NCBI RefSeq assembly: GCF_002443255.2
Contig: NW_019211456.1
Span: forward strand, 800,858 to 864,857
Length of the DNA stretch: 64,000 nt
Source of the DNA: Varroa destructor
Taxonomy: Eukaryota > Arthropoda > Arachnida > Mesostigmata > Varroidae
Direction of reading: 5' to 3'
Below the pieces are notes generated by a model. The model did not search any database. It saw only the letters and a list, made by a program, of their open reading frames with translations, and was not told the origin of the DNA. The position numbers were made by a program, and so were the translations under genes. Positions within the stretch are counted from its first letter, which is position 1. Each line of letters opens with the position of its first letter. Shown piece after piece: positions 46,863 through 59,800 of this stretch.

Positions 46863-49800
46863 AGAATAGCAATCAACTAATATCGAGTTATACTAATTGA
46901 AAAAGTCTTAAATGATAACACGAAAATGCGTTTCAATGATGGCAGTTGTCGAATTCGTTTTGTAATCCTGAAGATAACATGATTTATGTTGAAAAGAAAT
47001 AAGAGTGATTCCTTCACTCCTAAAATATTTCTCCGGCCCCACATGATAATATGAGTATATGTGAGTAAGAGACCCTATTATTGCAAACCTTAGAGTGCAG
47101 GGGCTATTCATACTGAACACAGGTGTAAATAATTTGAATTGGGTTGTCTGCACCTGGTGTCTGGGACCTGCACTACCATGCTTTTCTCTAGTTTTTCTCA
47201 GCTCATGCGCCCATTCTAAGCTTCTTCGAGTGGGTGACAACTATACCCATTTAGTGCGTGTAACTCTGCAAATAATGGGGCAAACTTCAGTCGTAGTGAA
47301 AATTAGATGACCTTTTTTCAACAATTGTAATAGGTGTCATTTCCTAGTCGATATACGCCAGCTATGACTTTGCTGTTCTAGCTGCCATTCTACTTTACAA
47401 GACCGTGGAACACATACGGTGGTAGTACTTTATGCACAAATATGCAGCGATCTATATATTATGAGCAACTAGTACGTTATGCTTGGTAGTTCTGCTGAGG
47501 GCGCCTATTGGTTTTGATTTTCTCAGTCCTACATAGCGTTGCTGCAGACGTTTGAAACCTCGAGTATTTGTACTTGGGCGCCACAACTAAGCTGTGGTAT
47601 CCAGGGCAACCAGCAGTCAACAAATTTGAGCTTTTACTCTCTCGTTGAGGAAGAAATTCGAATGAGTTTACATGTTGTTACAAAGTCAGAGCCTTAGAAG
47701 TTAAATGAACGGTGCATTTCAATACCGTAATTGCAACGGTACAATTCAGCGTCTTTTGTTCTACTAAATAGATGTGATCTTTTTAAAAGAAAATTGTGGC
47801 TAATAGAAGTAAGCAAAGCCGAAAAGTGCCCACCCGTCTAATATCTGAAAAGCTTTCCACTTATAGTGAAAACAGAGGCGTCCATATCAACATGGAAGCT
47901 CCTGACGCGCACACGTTTATGCTTTATTCCGCAACCGGCGAAATTCAGATAGCGCACGTAAGCATCAACAGAGGCTCACGGTAACACCTAAACGTATGAC
48001 AATGAAATCTGAAAATATCTGCTAGAAATCATGATGTTGATGATGCAGTTATGTAGCGAGCTGAAAAAACCTACAACGGTACTTTGTTGTACATATATTA
48101 GATGCACTGAACTTTATTGTTTACACACAGAAGCCAGCTCTTCGAAAGTTTTCAACAACTGCCTATTTGTAACTGAGAAGCCTTGTCATCAATGGCTTAT
48201 TTAAAGAAATCGACAGTAGGATACACTATGCCACATATCTTCTTTTCCGAGATATGGAAGCAACTGAAATTACGCGGACACAAGTCTGGAAAGGTCAAAG
48301 GTGTTGCTTGATCCTTTTTTCATCGTTCCAGGGCGTAGTTTAGGCGTGACGATGAAGTTGTGTGTGATCATCGGGTAAATTAGCAATAGAAGCTGTTCAT
48401 GGGGTCTGAGATATTTAAAAGCATTTTTTTCCTTTTTGGGTAACGTCTCATAATAGCAATTGCCTCTGATATTTAGTGCAAGCACGCACATCGGTTTGTG
48501 CCGGAATCTATTTTACGCTGCCATCAATGACGTATTCTACTTTATCAAACTCTGTTTTCCTGTGCAAATCTTCTTACGACCAATGTCTCGTCGATGACGA
48601 TGGTACGCTCGAAGTGGGTTTTTTTTTACTGGCAAAAATTGTGTAAATCGTCTCTTATGTTGCCACCCGTATCGGATTCAGTAGTGACCCAGTTTTTTTT
48701 TTCTTTTATCATTAGCGCGTTAGTCACAGTTTTATATATATATTTTTTTTATAGTTTCGAGAGCTCCTGCACTGAGCCTACCTACAAGGAGCACACTGTG
48801 CAGGTTTCATTAGGGTCAAAAGCTTCCTTAATCATAGCAACTCACTTATTGCGTTTGAGATCTTAATATATAACCGTTAATTCTACTACCCTCAGCCTCT
48901 CAATCTCCACTACTAAAATGAACTGCACCAATAACGGACTGTTATATTTCCTCATTTTACAAGTGGTCTCACTCTCAAAAAACAGAAACAAATGTTAATT
49001 TTCATTTGCTTCAAAATTTATGATTTTGTGATGTCATTCAGTCACCTTATAGTTGTATATCATTTGACTTGCGAATGGCGCGCAGTTTAAGCGTAGCTAA
49101 AATTGTTCAGCCTGCTAAGTAGCTCTGGACAGTTCATCTTCGTGAAAAAAGATAGTTTTAGGATTAAGTTATCTTGAATCTCGTTCATCTACTATCTATG
49201 GGTTTACATTTCAGTTCCCCTTCATCGATAACATCTACTGTAAAATAAATGTAGTTCATGGAAAAGATTGGATTCTTTGTGCCGTAAGTAAACATTTTCG
49301 TTAAATTTTCAGCAGTACATTTTTTAGGTAGCGTAGTAAAAACAGCTTTCATGATGAGCTTTTTAGGTTTAAAATACCCTAGATACGAATAGTTCACACT
49401 TGTGCCTAGGCGGAAAATTAACGAGCACGACAAAAGATTGTATACTTCGCATAGAAAGCGAATACAACCAACGATTCGCGCCCTTGCGAAATACCTATTT
49501 TACTTGTTACTTATCATTCAAGAATATTGGCATATAGAAGGTGTGTCTCTATGGGCCCAGCAATGAAATTAACGGAACCATTTATCGGCCGTAACTACAG
49601 TGAAGTACTTGACTAGCGTCCGGCATATAAACTATTTCCGCATTATATGCCTTCGTTATTTTAAAATCCATCATCAACGTTACTGTCACCCCGACACAGA
49701 TACGTCTGGGTTTGGCAACGCCCGGCAAACATATGACGTGAATATAAATTGATGATTATAATTAAGCTCTTCAGTTCAATGGTCTGGATCGTATTTTTCA

Positions 49801-52800
49801 AATAGGGAAGCGAGGATGATTTGACGCAGGTCAGTCGAAAAACAAGAGGAGCCGGACTTAATGGAGGTACGACTTGCAGCGGAAGCTACTTTGTATTCAA
49901 CCATCCACTCGATGTCGCTTACAAATTCACCAATCCTTATGGCTGTACGTAAAATTCATTAACGAGTCGATAACTGAACGCTATTGTGTCTCGCCAGTTG
50001 GTACGTTTAAGTCCTGAGATGGCTCTGTAACTGTTTCCCCCTGACATTTAGTAATAAGAGTTTTTTTCTATGAAGCTCAGTGAAGTACATTGTTGAAATG
50101 AAAACGTCTTCATTCTAGTCAATGTATTCTGATCAATAAATGTGTACTAGTTTAGTTTGTTTCCATTCGCACACCTCGTTAATGATTAATATTCGTGCCC
50201 TTCAGCCACTCTAAGAGGTCATTTATTTGCTGTTCGATTCAGGGCCACAACTGGTGCTAAGCGTCTTCGGTTTAGATGCGCTTGGTAATGACGTTATCCG
50301 TGGTTATGGTACAATTCACCTTCCAACGATGCCTGGACGGTAAAATACAAAAACATAGACACGATGACAATTTGAAGCGATGACTAGCACTGAAGTAAAG
50401 CAACACGTTTGCGTCATCAAAATCATCTCTGATGTATATCAGCTTTGTTGACATTTTTTTAAAATGCGGGCAAGTTCATAGTCTTATCGTAGTTTTGTTC
50501 GGTTGTAATTGAGTTCTGCATTGCTTTTATAACACCTTTTCGGGAATGTACTTCTTTTTAGGGAAATGCCGTAAACCCTTGCAATTTCGTTTCGTTCTGT
50601 TCATAGCCATTTGGATCAGGGAAAAGTGATAGTCTAGTTGAGTTAAGGCAGATCTTGGGCAACGTAAAGTAGTTTTCCAAGGTAGTTAACTGATCTAAGA
50701 TTTGCAGGCATTCGGTAACGGTACCCCTACAGGCGCCGGAATCTAGCACTGTCGCGCAGTGGCTAAGTAGCTTGTTTACCGGAAAGCGACCTGAACTTTC
50801 TGAACCAAGAGTGTTTGCGGATCAGCACAGCCGGCAATGTACGTCCTACATGCATCGTACGGAATTCACTAAAAGCCTAACTTATTAACGTGCATCCAGA
50901 GATGATCTAACAAAGGCGCATCTTCTTTGTGATGGGCGAAAATGTTTCAGTGCTCCGAATGTACTCTGAGGGTCTCCCGTACATCGAAGTTGTCTTCAAC
51001 GTAGCTCTAAAGGATATGGACAAATTCGGTTTTGATGTCGGTGCAAATCTTGCCGTGAATCAGGGCGGAAGCCAACTTTTTTAAGTACAAAGGTAACCTG
51101 TAGTAGGCTATTGATTTTGCTATGTAATGAATAGCCACGCTTCAGATATGTTTACTTTACTCTGTACGTGAATCGGCTATGATAGGTGTGTCTAATGAAG
51201 CAATCTTCACGACCCATATACCGTTTGTGTATTCTATCTGCATCGACCAATTTAGTGCCAGACACGACCCGCTATATTTACGAGAAGTCATAAAATGACA
51301 CTCCCATACTTTTGCCAGGCTAGTTCCCCATTAGGAACAGCATCCAGACAAGTCTCGCGTTGAGAGAGCCGCAATGTGGATTACCGTATACTTGTTTCGG
51401 GTGCATCCACGTTCGTGTGCGGTACTTCAAGCACTTCCCTAAGAACATTTATTACCTTAACCATTGAACGAATCTAACAAATATTATTGCAAGCTTCTTA
51501 TCAAACCAAGCTTGCCTTTGCAAGTAACCTTACGGAATATAATCGTTCATGTGCGGCCCAAGCCAACATACATATAGTCCAGTAATCTTATCGATAGAGT
51601 GTGAGTGTGTGTATGTGTGCATATAAATGTTTAGCGATTGGAGAACTCTCACTAAACATAGTCTGGCCAAACTAACATATATTTAGCGCATCTTCGTTAC
51701 ATTTATACATGAACGGCATAATCAAGCCGTAGAATAATGCAATGGGTGTAATAAACGAATCAGGAAAAAAATTGATTCCTTAATCTACTCGACGATAATT
51801 ATCTATATATTATTCTCGATCCGATTTCTACGTGGCCTTAAAAACGGTCAAAGGATATTTGGATTTGTGTTCTCGCATGCTATACCGTTACGCCTTAAAC
51901 CTGCAATAGCACTCCTCATCGCCCTAAACAGGTATCAATCTAGGAAAGGCAAAATGCTACACTGAGAAATTGACAAAAAAATATAACCTCTATTATTAAA
52001 AAATATAACTTAAATTATCTATTACTTATAGAAGCTATTTCTTCGCAGGAATTACAAGCAAGAAAAAGGAATTAAACAAACAAGCAATTTTTACAGAGGT
52101 ATAAAGCTATAACTTGATATCGGGAATACATATGAAAATCCCTGACTGTCGGTAAAAAAAAACTGCCCGAGCTGAATCATCTAAATGAATGAAGCGATGT
52201 TTTGAATGGATGAAATTTCACAGTTGTGTTATCTAAAGACGCTTAAACCTATGGATCCAGTATCTCACCCAGGCAGAATTAGTCAAAGAGCCTTCAACTT
52301 TCTGTGATACTAATAAAAAGCGTAGCAACAAAAACTGTCTCGTTTGACCCTTAAGACCTTTATAACTTATTGTAACGTACTAGTGAAAACCCTTATAACT
52401 GTAATTAGTATTTGAACAAATCCTAATAATAACTAGTTAACGATATGCTACAATGAACCGTATCAACAAGTAGTCGAGGCAGCAGTAGCTTGCGTATGTT
52501 ATGCTACACTGATAGATAATTATTTCATAGAATAAGATGCCTTTACACGTAATTGAAGACAAACGTATTGTTTATATTGTAAGAGTGTAAAAATATGCTT
52601 TATAATAAGAGTCATCATCCAAGTAGATCGTAGCAATACATTACTATTGCAATTGCGGCATCATCATCCGCACCGTTATCATCTACACATCAATATGTAC
52701 AGTAGCTGTTCGGCTGTTGTTTCTACTCAACTCTATAAGCGTTAAGGGTCGCAGTGCTCCTGGGGTTTCATTGTACATCCGACAACCAGGTCGACGGCAT

Positions 52801-53205
52801 AGTTTGCATCCGTTCTTTATATTTATTGGGTCAATGACGCTTGATCCGTCACAAATGACCCGGTGCGGTCTTGGGATTGTGATTGTGCGCGAGCTCTGCT
52901 TGATGATGGTCCGAACGGCCCGTCGCGGGGCGGGTCGCGGAAGTGCGTGGCCCTCACTTGTCCTTCCTGCTCTCGTCTGCTCTGGCGCCTGCAGAAAAGA
53001 GAACGCATATATTGAGAGGGCCGAGTGCCAGTTTGTGTTGATGCTGCTCTCTGACGCCAATGACGCGCACGTGCATCTCGTTCCCGCGCCAGGCCGTCCG
53101 GGCCTTGACAGTTCAGTTCACAAACAAATAGGCGTCATTTTGGCGCCGCTGTCATTCAGGGCTCCGTTTCTGCTCCGAAAGCGACGTCGATTACGCTCGC
53201 ACGTA

Positions 53206-54321
53206 TCAACTCTCTTTTTTCTTCTTAGTTTTTGGATCAAATGAACGCGATATTCTGCGCAATTGACTTGGACGTAAAAGGTGCTCAGTTTGTGGACTTA
53301 AGATTGAAAGTTCGCTTTCTGAGGCTTTGTCTTCTGAAGATTTGTCCTCTTCCTTTTCTTCGGGAAGCTGAACGGGCCGTAATTTGGGCATTTCCGCACA
53401 AAAAGGTAATGGTGGTGGTTTTATTAAACCCGGAATAGGCTGTCCACGCCGAAAGTGCGAAGGGCCACCTTTTTTTTGTGGATGCGAAACCGTCGACTTC
53501 GGGGAGTTAGGATCTTTGGTAGTCGCGCCTTTTCTAAATTTGGACATCTTTGATCTTGCGCCTGTTTCTAATTCCTCTTTTGGTTTTTGAACTGCCTCTT
53601 GCCTGGCAGGGAGTGGTTTCGGCGGTAATGGCGGTGCGGGTGGCACGCTCTGTTCTTTAGGCGGAGGCGGCGGTGGAGGCGGTGACGGAGTCTTCTGCTT
53701 TCGTGGCACGATGTCTGCCTCGACCGTAACATCCGATTGAGGCTTTAAACTGATCGTGACTACAGGCGCTTCAGGACTAGGCGGCGGAGTGTAGCTATCG
53801 AGACTTGTTGAACGTTTTCTTATTAAAGGATACCGTTTAGGAGTCATTAGACTCTCTACGGATCCTGCTCGATTTACGGGAACCAAAACCATTTTACCTC
53901 TATCAGAATTACCGTCTTTAAGGAATTTCATTACATATTCACTTTCCGGACTTTCCGATTCTCTAGAAGGCGGCTCAACATCGATTACCACGTCTGTAGA
54001 TGTCATGAACTCTGGATGGCTGTCCACCATGATGTTAGGCAGACTTCGATGGTGAAGCCATGCATCGGGGCGAATCTCCATAGGTAGGTCAAGAGATTCC
54101 GTTGTCGCTAAGGCTTTTCGATCAAGTAGCATCGATTGCAACGTATACTGCGGCAGTTCTGCCTTTCGCAATGCAGCGTTTGCTAGGCTTAGTCGTTCCT
54201 TAAGCTTGTCTTTCGAGACAGCAAGTTTAGCTAGTTCTGGTTGGCTAGAGCTTGTCATATGCAGCACCGGAGTAGAAAGACGACGCGGTATTCGCAACCC
54301 ACGTTCATCAAGGAACGTCAC
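53206..54321 (-). CDS. Best: bestrophin tail exon C (372 codons with stop)
   Basis: A single large exon, open from [16 protein letters not shown] to TGA 53206. It contains S/T-P sites, PPPSPEAP, an eight-proline run, [14 protein letters not shown], a basic linker and a KTKKKKES end. The acceptor is TTTTGTTTGCAG. It is the longest ORF in the window (380 codons including intronic extension). Confidence 0.85.
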   Translation of the reverse strand: MTFLDERGLRIPRRLSTPVLHMTSSSQPELAKLAVSKDKLKERLSLANAALRKAELPQYTLQSMLLDRKALATTESLDLPMEIRPDAWLHHRSLPNIMVDSHPEFMTSTDVVIDVEPPSRESESPESEYVMKFLKDGNSDRGKMVLVPVNRAGSVESLMTPKRYPLIRKRSTSLDSYTPPPSPEAPVVTISLKPQSDVTVEADIVPRKQKTPSPPPPPPPPKEQSVPPAPPLPPKPLPARQEAVQKPKEELETGARSKMSKFRKGATTKDPNSPKSTVSHPQKKGGPSHFRRGQPIPGLIKPPPLPFCAEMPKLRPVQLPEEKEEDKSSEDKASESELSILSPQTEHLLRPSQLRRISRSFDPKTKKKKES

Positions 54322-56770
54322 CTGCAAACAAAAGTCCTCGATGTGCATTCAATCCGGAACAATAGGTCTGTCGCTCAAATCAGATTTAAAAGAAAAATGC
54401 AGTCTGCAGAAACTTATCAATTGAGGACTTTACTTATGTATTACATATATTCCCACATTACGGCACTATATATTCGAAGTTAACGTGAACAGTTTGAGCC
54501 TTCAACAGAAAATATGATATCTTCGGTTACCCTTATATCGAATTTTAGTTATAAATTCGTTGGCATAATCTACTGTGAGACCCGAATTCTTATTACGCCT
54601 TTGTATAAACAACTTTTACCTTCGGTGGTTGCCCCTTTTTCTTAGGTGGCTTATGAGGGAACTCGTAGTCAGCTAGAGGTCCTTTCCAAGCCTGAACTTT
54701 AACACCTTTTTTAGTAAAGATTCCTATTTTCTTCGACCTGGTAGCAGGCGTTACTGGCGATGCTGCCTTCAGCGAAGAAGATGTTTGAGAAATCGTACCG
54801 TCGTCCGCAGGAAGCTGGAGATGATTCGGATCCTGCCTACGATCGAACAACAAAAATATGAAAAACATGGAGCTCAGACGCCTGATGGGCAATTTGACAG
54901 AAGTTAAAGATATTTTATTCGACAAGGGATTTTGAGGTCTAAAATTCTGCTAGCTTATCCTAAGCTTATGCAGGTCTCATCGTCCAAGCAGATTTTCGCG
55001 ATATCTTTAGTACGTCTGACCTCTTGACTACATTTTCTTAAAAAAAAAAAAAGCGAACCTAATTATATGAAAGTTATGACACATTTTGACAGAACCGTAT
55101 ATTATCTAAAATGGATTATCAATCATACGAATATAAGCAATTGATCGTATAGTTGCCAGGCATGTATTCTATCAGAGAAATAATACTATGTGTGTCGTAA
55201 AGTTATAATTTAACTTATTAATTTATAAAAGAGTATTTTATGCGCTCTGACCGACCTAACCGACTGGCATGTATAAAGCAAAAAAGGCGAAAGAGGGTAG
55301 TTGAATACCCACTGATGTTTTAGTTGCACGTAAGCTTTTCTGGAACTAATGATAAATTCTATCTTTTACTTTTGTTTTAAAAATTCCGTAATATGGCATA
55401 CAGCATGTGTGCGAGAGCCATATTGAAGTGCACAGTGTTGAGTCAAGAGTACATTCGCTAATTAAATCTGCTCAGAACCGTGCCCAGCTTGTTTTATAAG
55501 TGGTATTGTCTTCTTACTGTAATATTATAAACTATATGCAACTAGGTCTTACGGCAGGGTACCGAAGGTCTCCTCGTTGATCTGCTGCTCGGAACCGCCT
55601 GGGGTTGGAGCTTTAAAGTATATGTGCAAGTTCGAATCCCCAGCTTCCATGTGAGATGCGGGATCTTTGTTGACAGCGAGCGAATGCCGATGGCCTTTGA
55701 GAAGGTTCCAGGTAGAAGACTTTTGTTGTACCTCCTCTGAAGATGTTTGCGCTTCATCCTCTTCCTCTGAAATCTCGGGCACCACCATTGATTGCTCTTT
55801 TTGAGGTACGCTGTAACGTTAGAAGTAAAGCCAGTTAGCTTGCAACTATTCAAAATGTGATTTTGTCTCTACTCACTGATACGTATTATTTACGAATTGT
55901 ACTTTCCAAGTAGCTGCTGATTCGTCACTAACATAGGAAGTTTCAATTGTAACTTAAGAATTACTTAACAAAATAGAATAGTCTAGGACTTGCTATGCGT
56001 GTAATTGAACAGTACTTGTATGTCTGTAGTCTTTAGGTACCTGAAATGCTTGCACTTCAGCTATGATCAATATACGAATAGTTACATGATTCAATATAAT
56101 AGTTAATTCATTTTGAGGAGCGTGACAAAATTCGTTGTGAGCTTTTATTAAGATTTTATTTAACAATGTCATATACAGGGAGCACTGTTTAAAGGCCAGC
56201 TGACTTAATCATTTAAACTACTGTTAATTGCCATTTGTTGTTTGTAGCTAGTTTTGATCATTAGAGTGAGCAAAAAATGTCCCTTGAAGCCGACAAATGG
56301 TGTTATGTCGGTTATTTTAACCATATTCAACTGAGTCTTCCCAGGATGATTATCCTGATCATCGGACGTGTGGCCTATTGTTCTCACTGAGCTATTGTTG
56401 TGAGATGTAATGATTCGGTGCGTTCAATCATTTAGATCGAAAAACCGTATATCTGACGTTGTCTTCTTCACTATTTTCGTGCTAGAAAAAAGTTGCAAAG
56501 ATAAAAAGAATAGTTTTCGAAGTTGGAGAAGAACCAGTAGTTAGCGTTCCCTGCCAGTTCTGTGTTTTAATTTCATCGTTGCGAAAGAATACTTCAACAA
56601 CAAGGAACGATGAATAATGTCTCACACGAGCACATAAAGCAAATTTTAAGTGCACTTTGAACAAAACGCAGTGTCACTGATTCAAGAGCTCTTGGCGCAG
56701 TCACGAGTGACCTACGTGACGGTTGTTGATCACCGTACAAAAATTTCCATAAACTCAGCGAAATTTACAA

Positions 56771-56816
<46 letters not shown>

Positions 56817-59800
56817 TGTATAACAGAGAGTCATTTCTAAACAGGATACTGGTGCTGGCATGAAATATTAAGTATTTGCTATACCGCTAAATGCAGACTA
56901 GAACGGTTAGACCCTTCCAGCTTGCCGGCACAAAGAAATATGATCAAAAGTTGCATCTCGGCATATGCTCATGGAAAGGAAATGTTATATTAAGAGTTAC
57001 TTGAACTCTATTCCACCCAGCGTACAACTTAGGCATTGTTTTATTTTGCTATTACTTGTTTCGGTCAATGCAACCTAAACAGGAAAGCAAATACCTTAGA
57101 AAAAAAAGACCGAAACCCTCAAATGGGTCGACGAATGGATCGCTCCTAAGGTGAATGCTTTTTTATTTCGTAGGATACCTCCGGTATCAGGGAAAAAAGG
57201 ATACTGGTCGGACTGAGATGTGTTCGCTTGTTTAAGAATTGCATCAATCTAGAGTGGCTAAAACCAATGGAAACGTTTTACGCAATCTAAATTATTAAGG
57301 TTGAATAATACTGAAGATAATTTCTTGGGCACCAAACGACAATTATATTTTATATTATTTCTGAGTGGCACAGCATATATTAGGATTAAAATATCTGAAT
57401 TAAATGTGCTCCTATTGCAAGAAATTGCTGGTTTAAGCTGCGCAATAGGATCTGCTACACAGATGTATATTGGATTTCGTGTGTACATATCCTCTGAGAA
57501 AAAGAAACGTTATCTACGACATATCATGTTAAATATTGAATCTTTTATGAAAGCTGCGTTTAATACGAGTTACGTACTGCATCCAGGCGGCAGAGCCTCG
57601 GTAGGTCTTCTTTTTGTAGGCGACAGACGCTGCTGTGTATGGCAGCTTATAATCCATCTTAGAGAAATAAGAGTCCTTGACCAGCGGAGGTGGAGGACCA
57701 CATAGCGTATCGACGCCCAGGTAGCACACCTACAGGTAATAACGCACGGGTATCGTCATGATGCAATTGTAAGTGATGGACAGGCGTTGCCATTTAGGCG
57801 TGTGATGGAAATGACTTGTAGCATGTCTCAGCTTGTCCTTTTAGTTCTCAACAATAGGTCAATAAACCTCATAAACTAATTGAATACGTCCGTACCAAAA
57901 AGGTAATGCTGTCTAGTGGGTCTTTGATGAAGAAGACAAATCAGATCGAACGTTTTTTCAGGTCTAAAGGGTTTTACAGGAAGTCTCCATTGACTGCGCT
58001 CCATGATGTCAGTCACAGCCGCTGCTAGCCGTTTTGTCCATAGAATATTTTTGTTATTATTTGCTGAGCCAATGTCGTGACGTTCATAAGGGTCTGTTGA
58101 CTAACAATGGCCTTACCTTGATGTGTCTATCAATAATCCAGTTAAGTTCAAAGTCTTCATCGTCGTCGCCAAAAGGATTGATAAGCTGTTCGGCTACTTT
58201 GAGCAATCCCATGTAGAGGAAATACTGTACAACGGTGAACGCAGGCACGTAATAGTCAAAGTGGAGCTCCTTGGCTATAATCGGATCCTTTGATTGTACG
58301 TACTGCCGACCAAACAACGCCGCTGCAAAAAAGGCATATGTCGCGAGCGTAACAACCTGCACAAAAGACATAAAACTCATACTATTATTACATTGTATTA
58401 ATAATTAATTTGTTTATTAGAAAGTTTGCTTATGGAAATAAGTTGAACACCTATTGTTGTAGGTTAATTTTGGATAAAATAGTGTTCGAATGCTTCTATA
58501 AACTTCAATTTTATTAGAAACGGGAGTTTTACTGGAGAGTAACTGGATTTACTCACTTCAAAATAGCGTCCTTAATTTTTAATAGTAGTATGTTCAGTAT
58601 CTGATGGCCTATTTCACTAAAAATTATAAACGTTGCAATATTTGCGACATGCCATTGCAAACAATTGAGCTACAATAACGTAAGTCAATAGCCTTTACCC
58701 TCCCCAAAAACCGCTTTGTGCCCACTGATAAACTAAATAACAGTACTGACTATTTTGAGCGTCTTCCAGACGTTCGATTCCAGAAAGCTCGATTTTTATT
58801 GCGATAGTTCCTTAGTCACTCAGAGCTTTAACAATTTTGAACAAGATATAAAGCTTAATAAAACGAAAGATATATTTGACGGAATAATCCGCTGTGGAGA
58901 CATTGTTCTGCTGCCAAATACCGAAACTTGCATAAGAATGACTTGACAAATATCACCGAGGGAGGCAGACCTTACATTGACTATATATGTATGAGCACAC
59001 TGAAAGCACAGCTGTTCCTAAGGGTGCAACCCTGCTTTTCAGTTTAATGTCCGTTCCATATCAGTTTATATTTCGTACTTTATTATCCTAACTAGTGTTT
59101 CGGTAACATCAGATAAAACATCGACTTCGTTTAGCAGCGGGAGATATTTGCTAAATTACTTTTACATATATTTAAGTCGATTTGCTGTTTGTATACAACG
59201 GTACAGAATACTTACCTGTGTGTAGACCAGTGGAATACTAATCCAGTCATAACTCCAAAGTAAGCCGCATTTAGCCCGGAATTCGTTAAACTCCTACAAC
59301 AGCAAACCGTAGATAACAAGGTAAGGCCAATAGGCATGTAACACACAGAAGCGTTCCCTTTCAGGTCAGGCCTGATTATCAAAGCAGACCCAACCAAATG
59401 ATTGTATAGTAGAAATCGCACTTGGCAGCGAAGCTATTTCGTTGATGTCCACACTAAAGATGGCGTCAGATACTGCCTATGGTGGTCTGTTAAAGTCGGC
59501 TTTTTCTTTAAATGTCTTACCAATCGTATTTTTCATATATTTGCAGCATCCGATCCCAGCGCTTGTACCTGCTCGTATTTGACATACGAAACTGAATCAT
59601 CAGTTGAACTTTTTAAAGGAAGATTTAGACCTTTCATCTCATATTGAATCAAATTGCATACAGCCTCCAACTGGATAATTCTTGATCTGATAAACTGAAC
59701 TTCTTTAGCTAAAATAATGACACTTTCAATTTCAGAAAGGCATGTGCACCCTGAGCTTTCTATCTCAACTTTCGTCTATTTGGCATTTTTATTTTTTCAT

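Larger units (their letters stand above)
42484..53205. other. Intergenic stretch between fringe and bestrophin
   Basis: This is the fringe 5' flank and the bestrophin 3' flank. There is no gene I can support. Noted items are a GAA/AGA microsatellite at about 43330-43349, a C14 run at 43610-43623, a hydrophobic minus-strand ORF at 46518-46862 (114 codons), and an ORF pair at 45097-45405 without recognised motifs. ORFs on both strands at 52680-53240 overlie the bestrophin 3' UTR and look like GC-patch artefacts. Confidence 0.4.

Noticed and set aside
52717..53244. 175-codon plus-strand ORF antisense to the bestrophin 3' end
   Set aside because: It overlaps the 3' end of bestrophin tail exon C and its 3' flank in a GC-rich patch, has no domain, and is open on the other strand too. 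It is probably a shadow.
54593..54620. GC|GTAATA as the donor of bestrophin tail exon B
   Set aside because: It ends in phase 2, whereas the last exon enters in phase 0. AAG|GTAAAA upstream fits.
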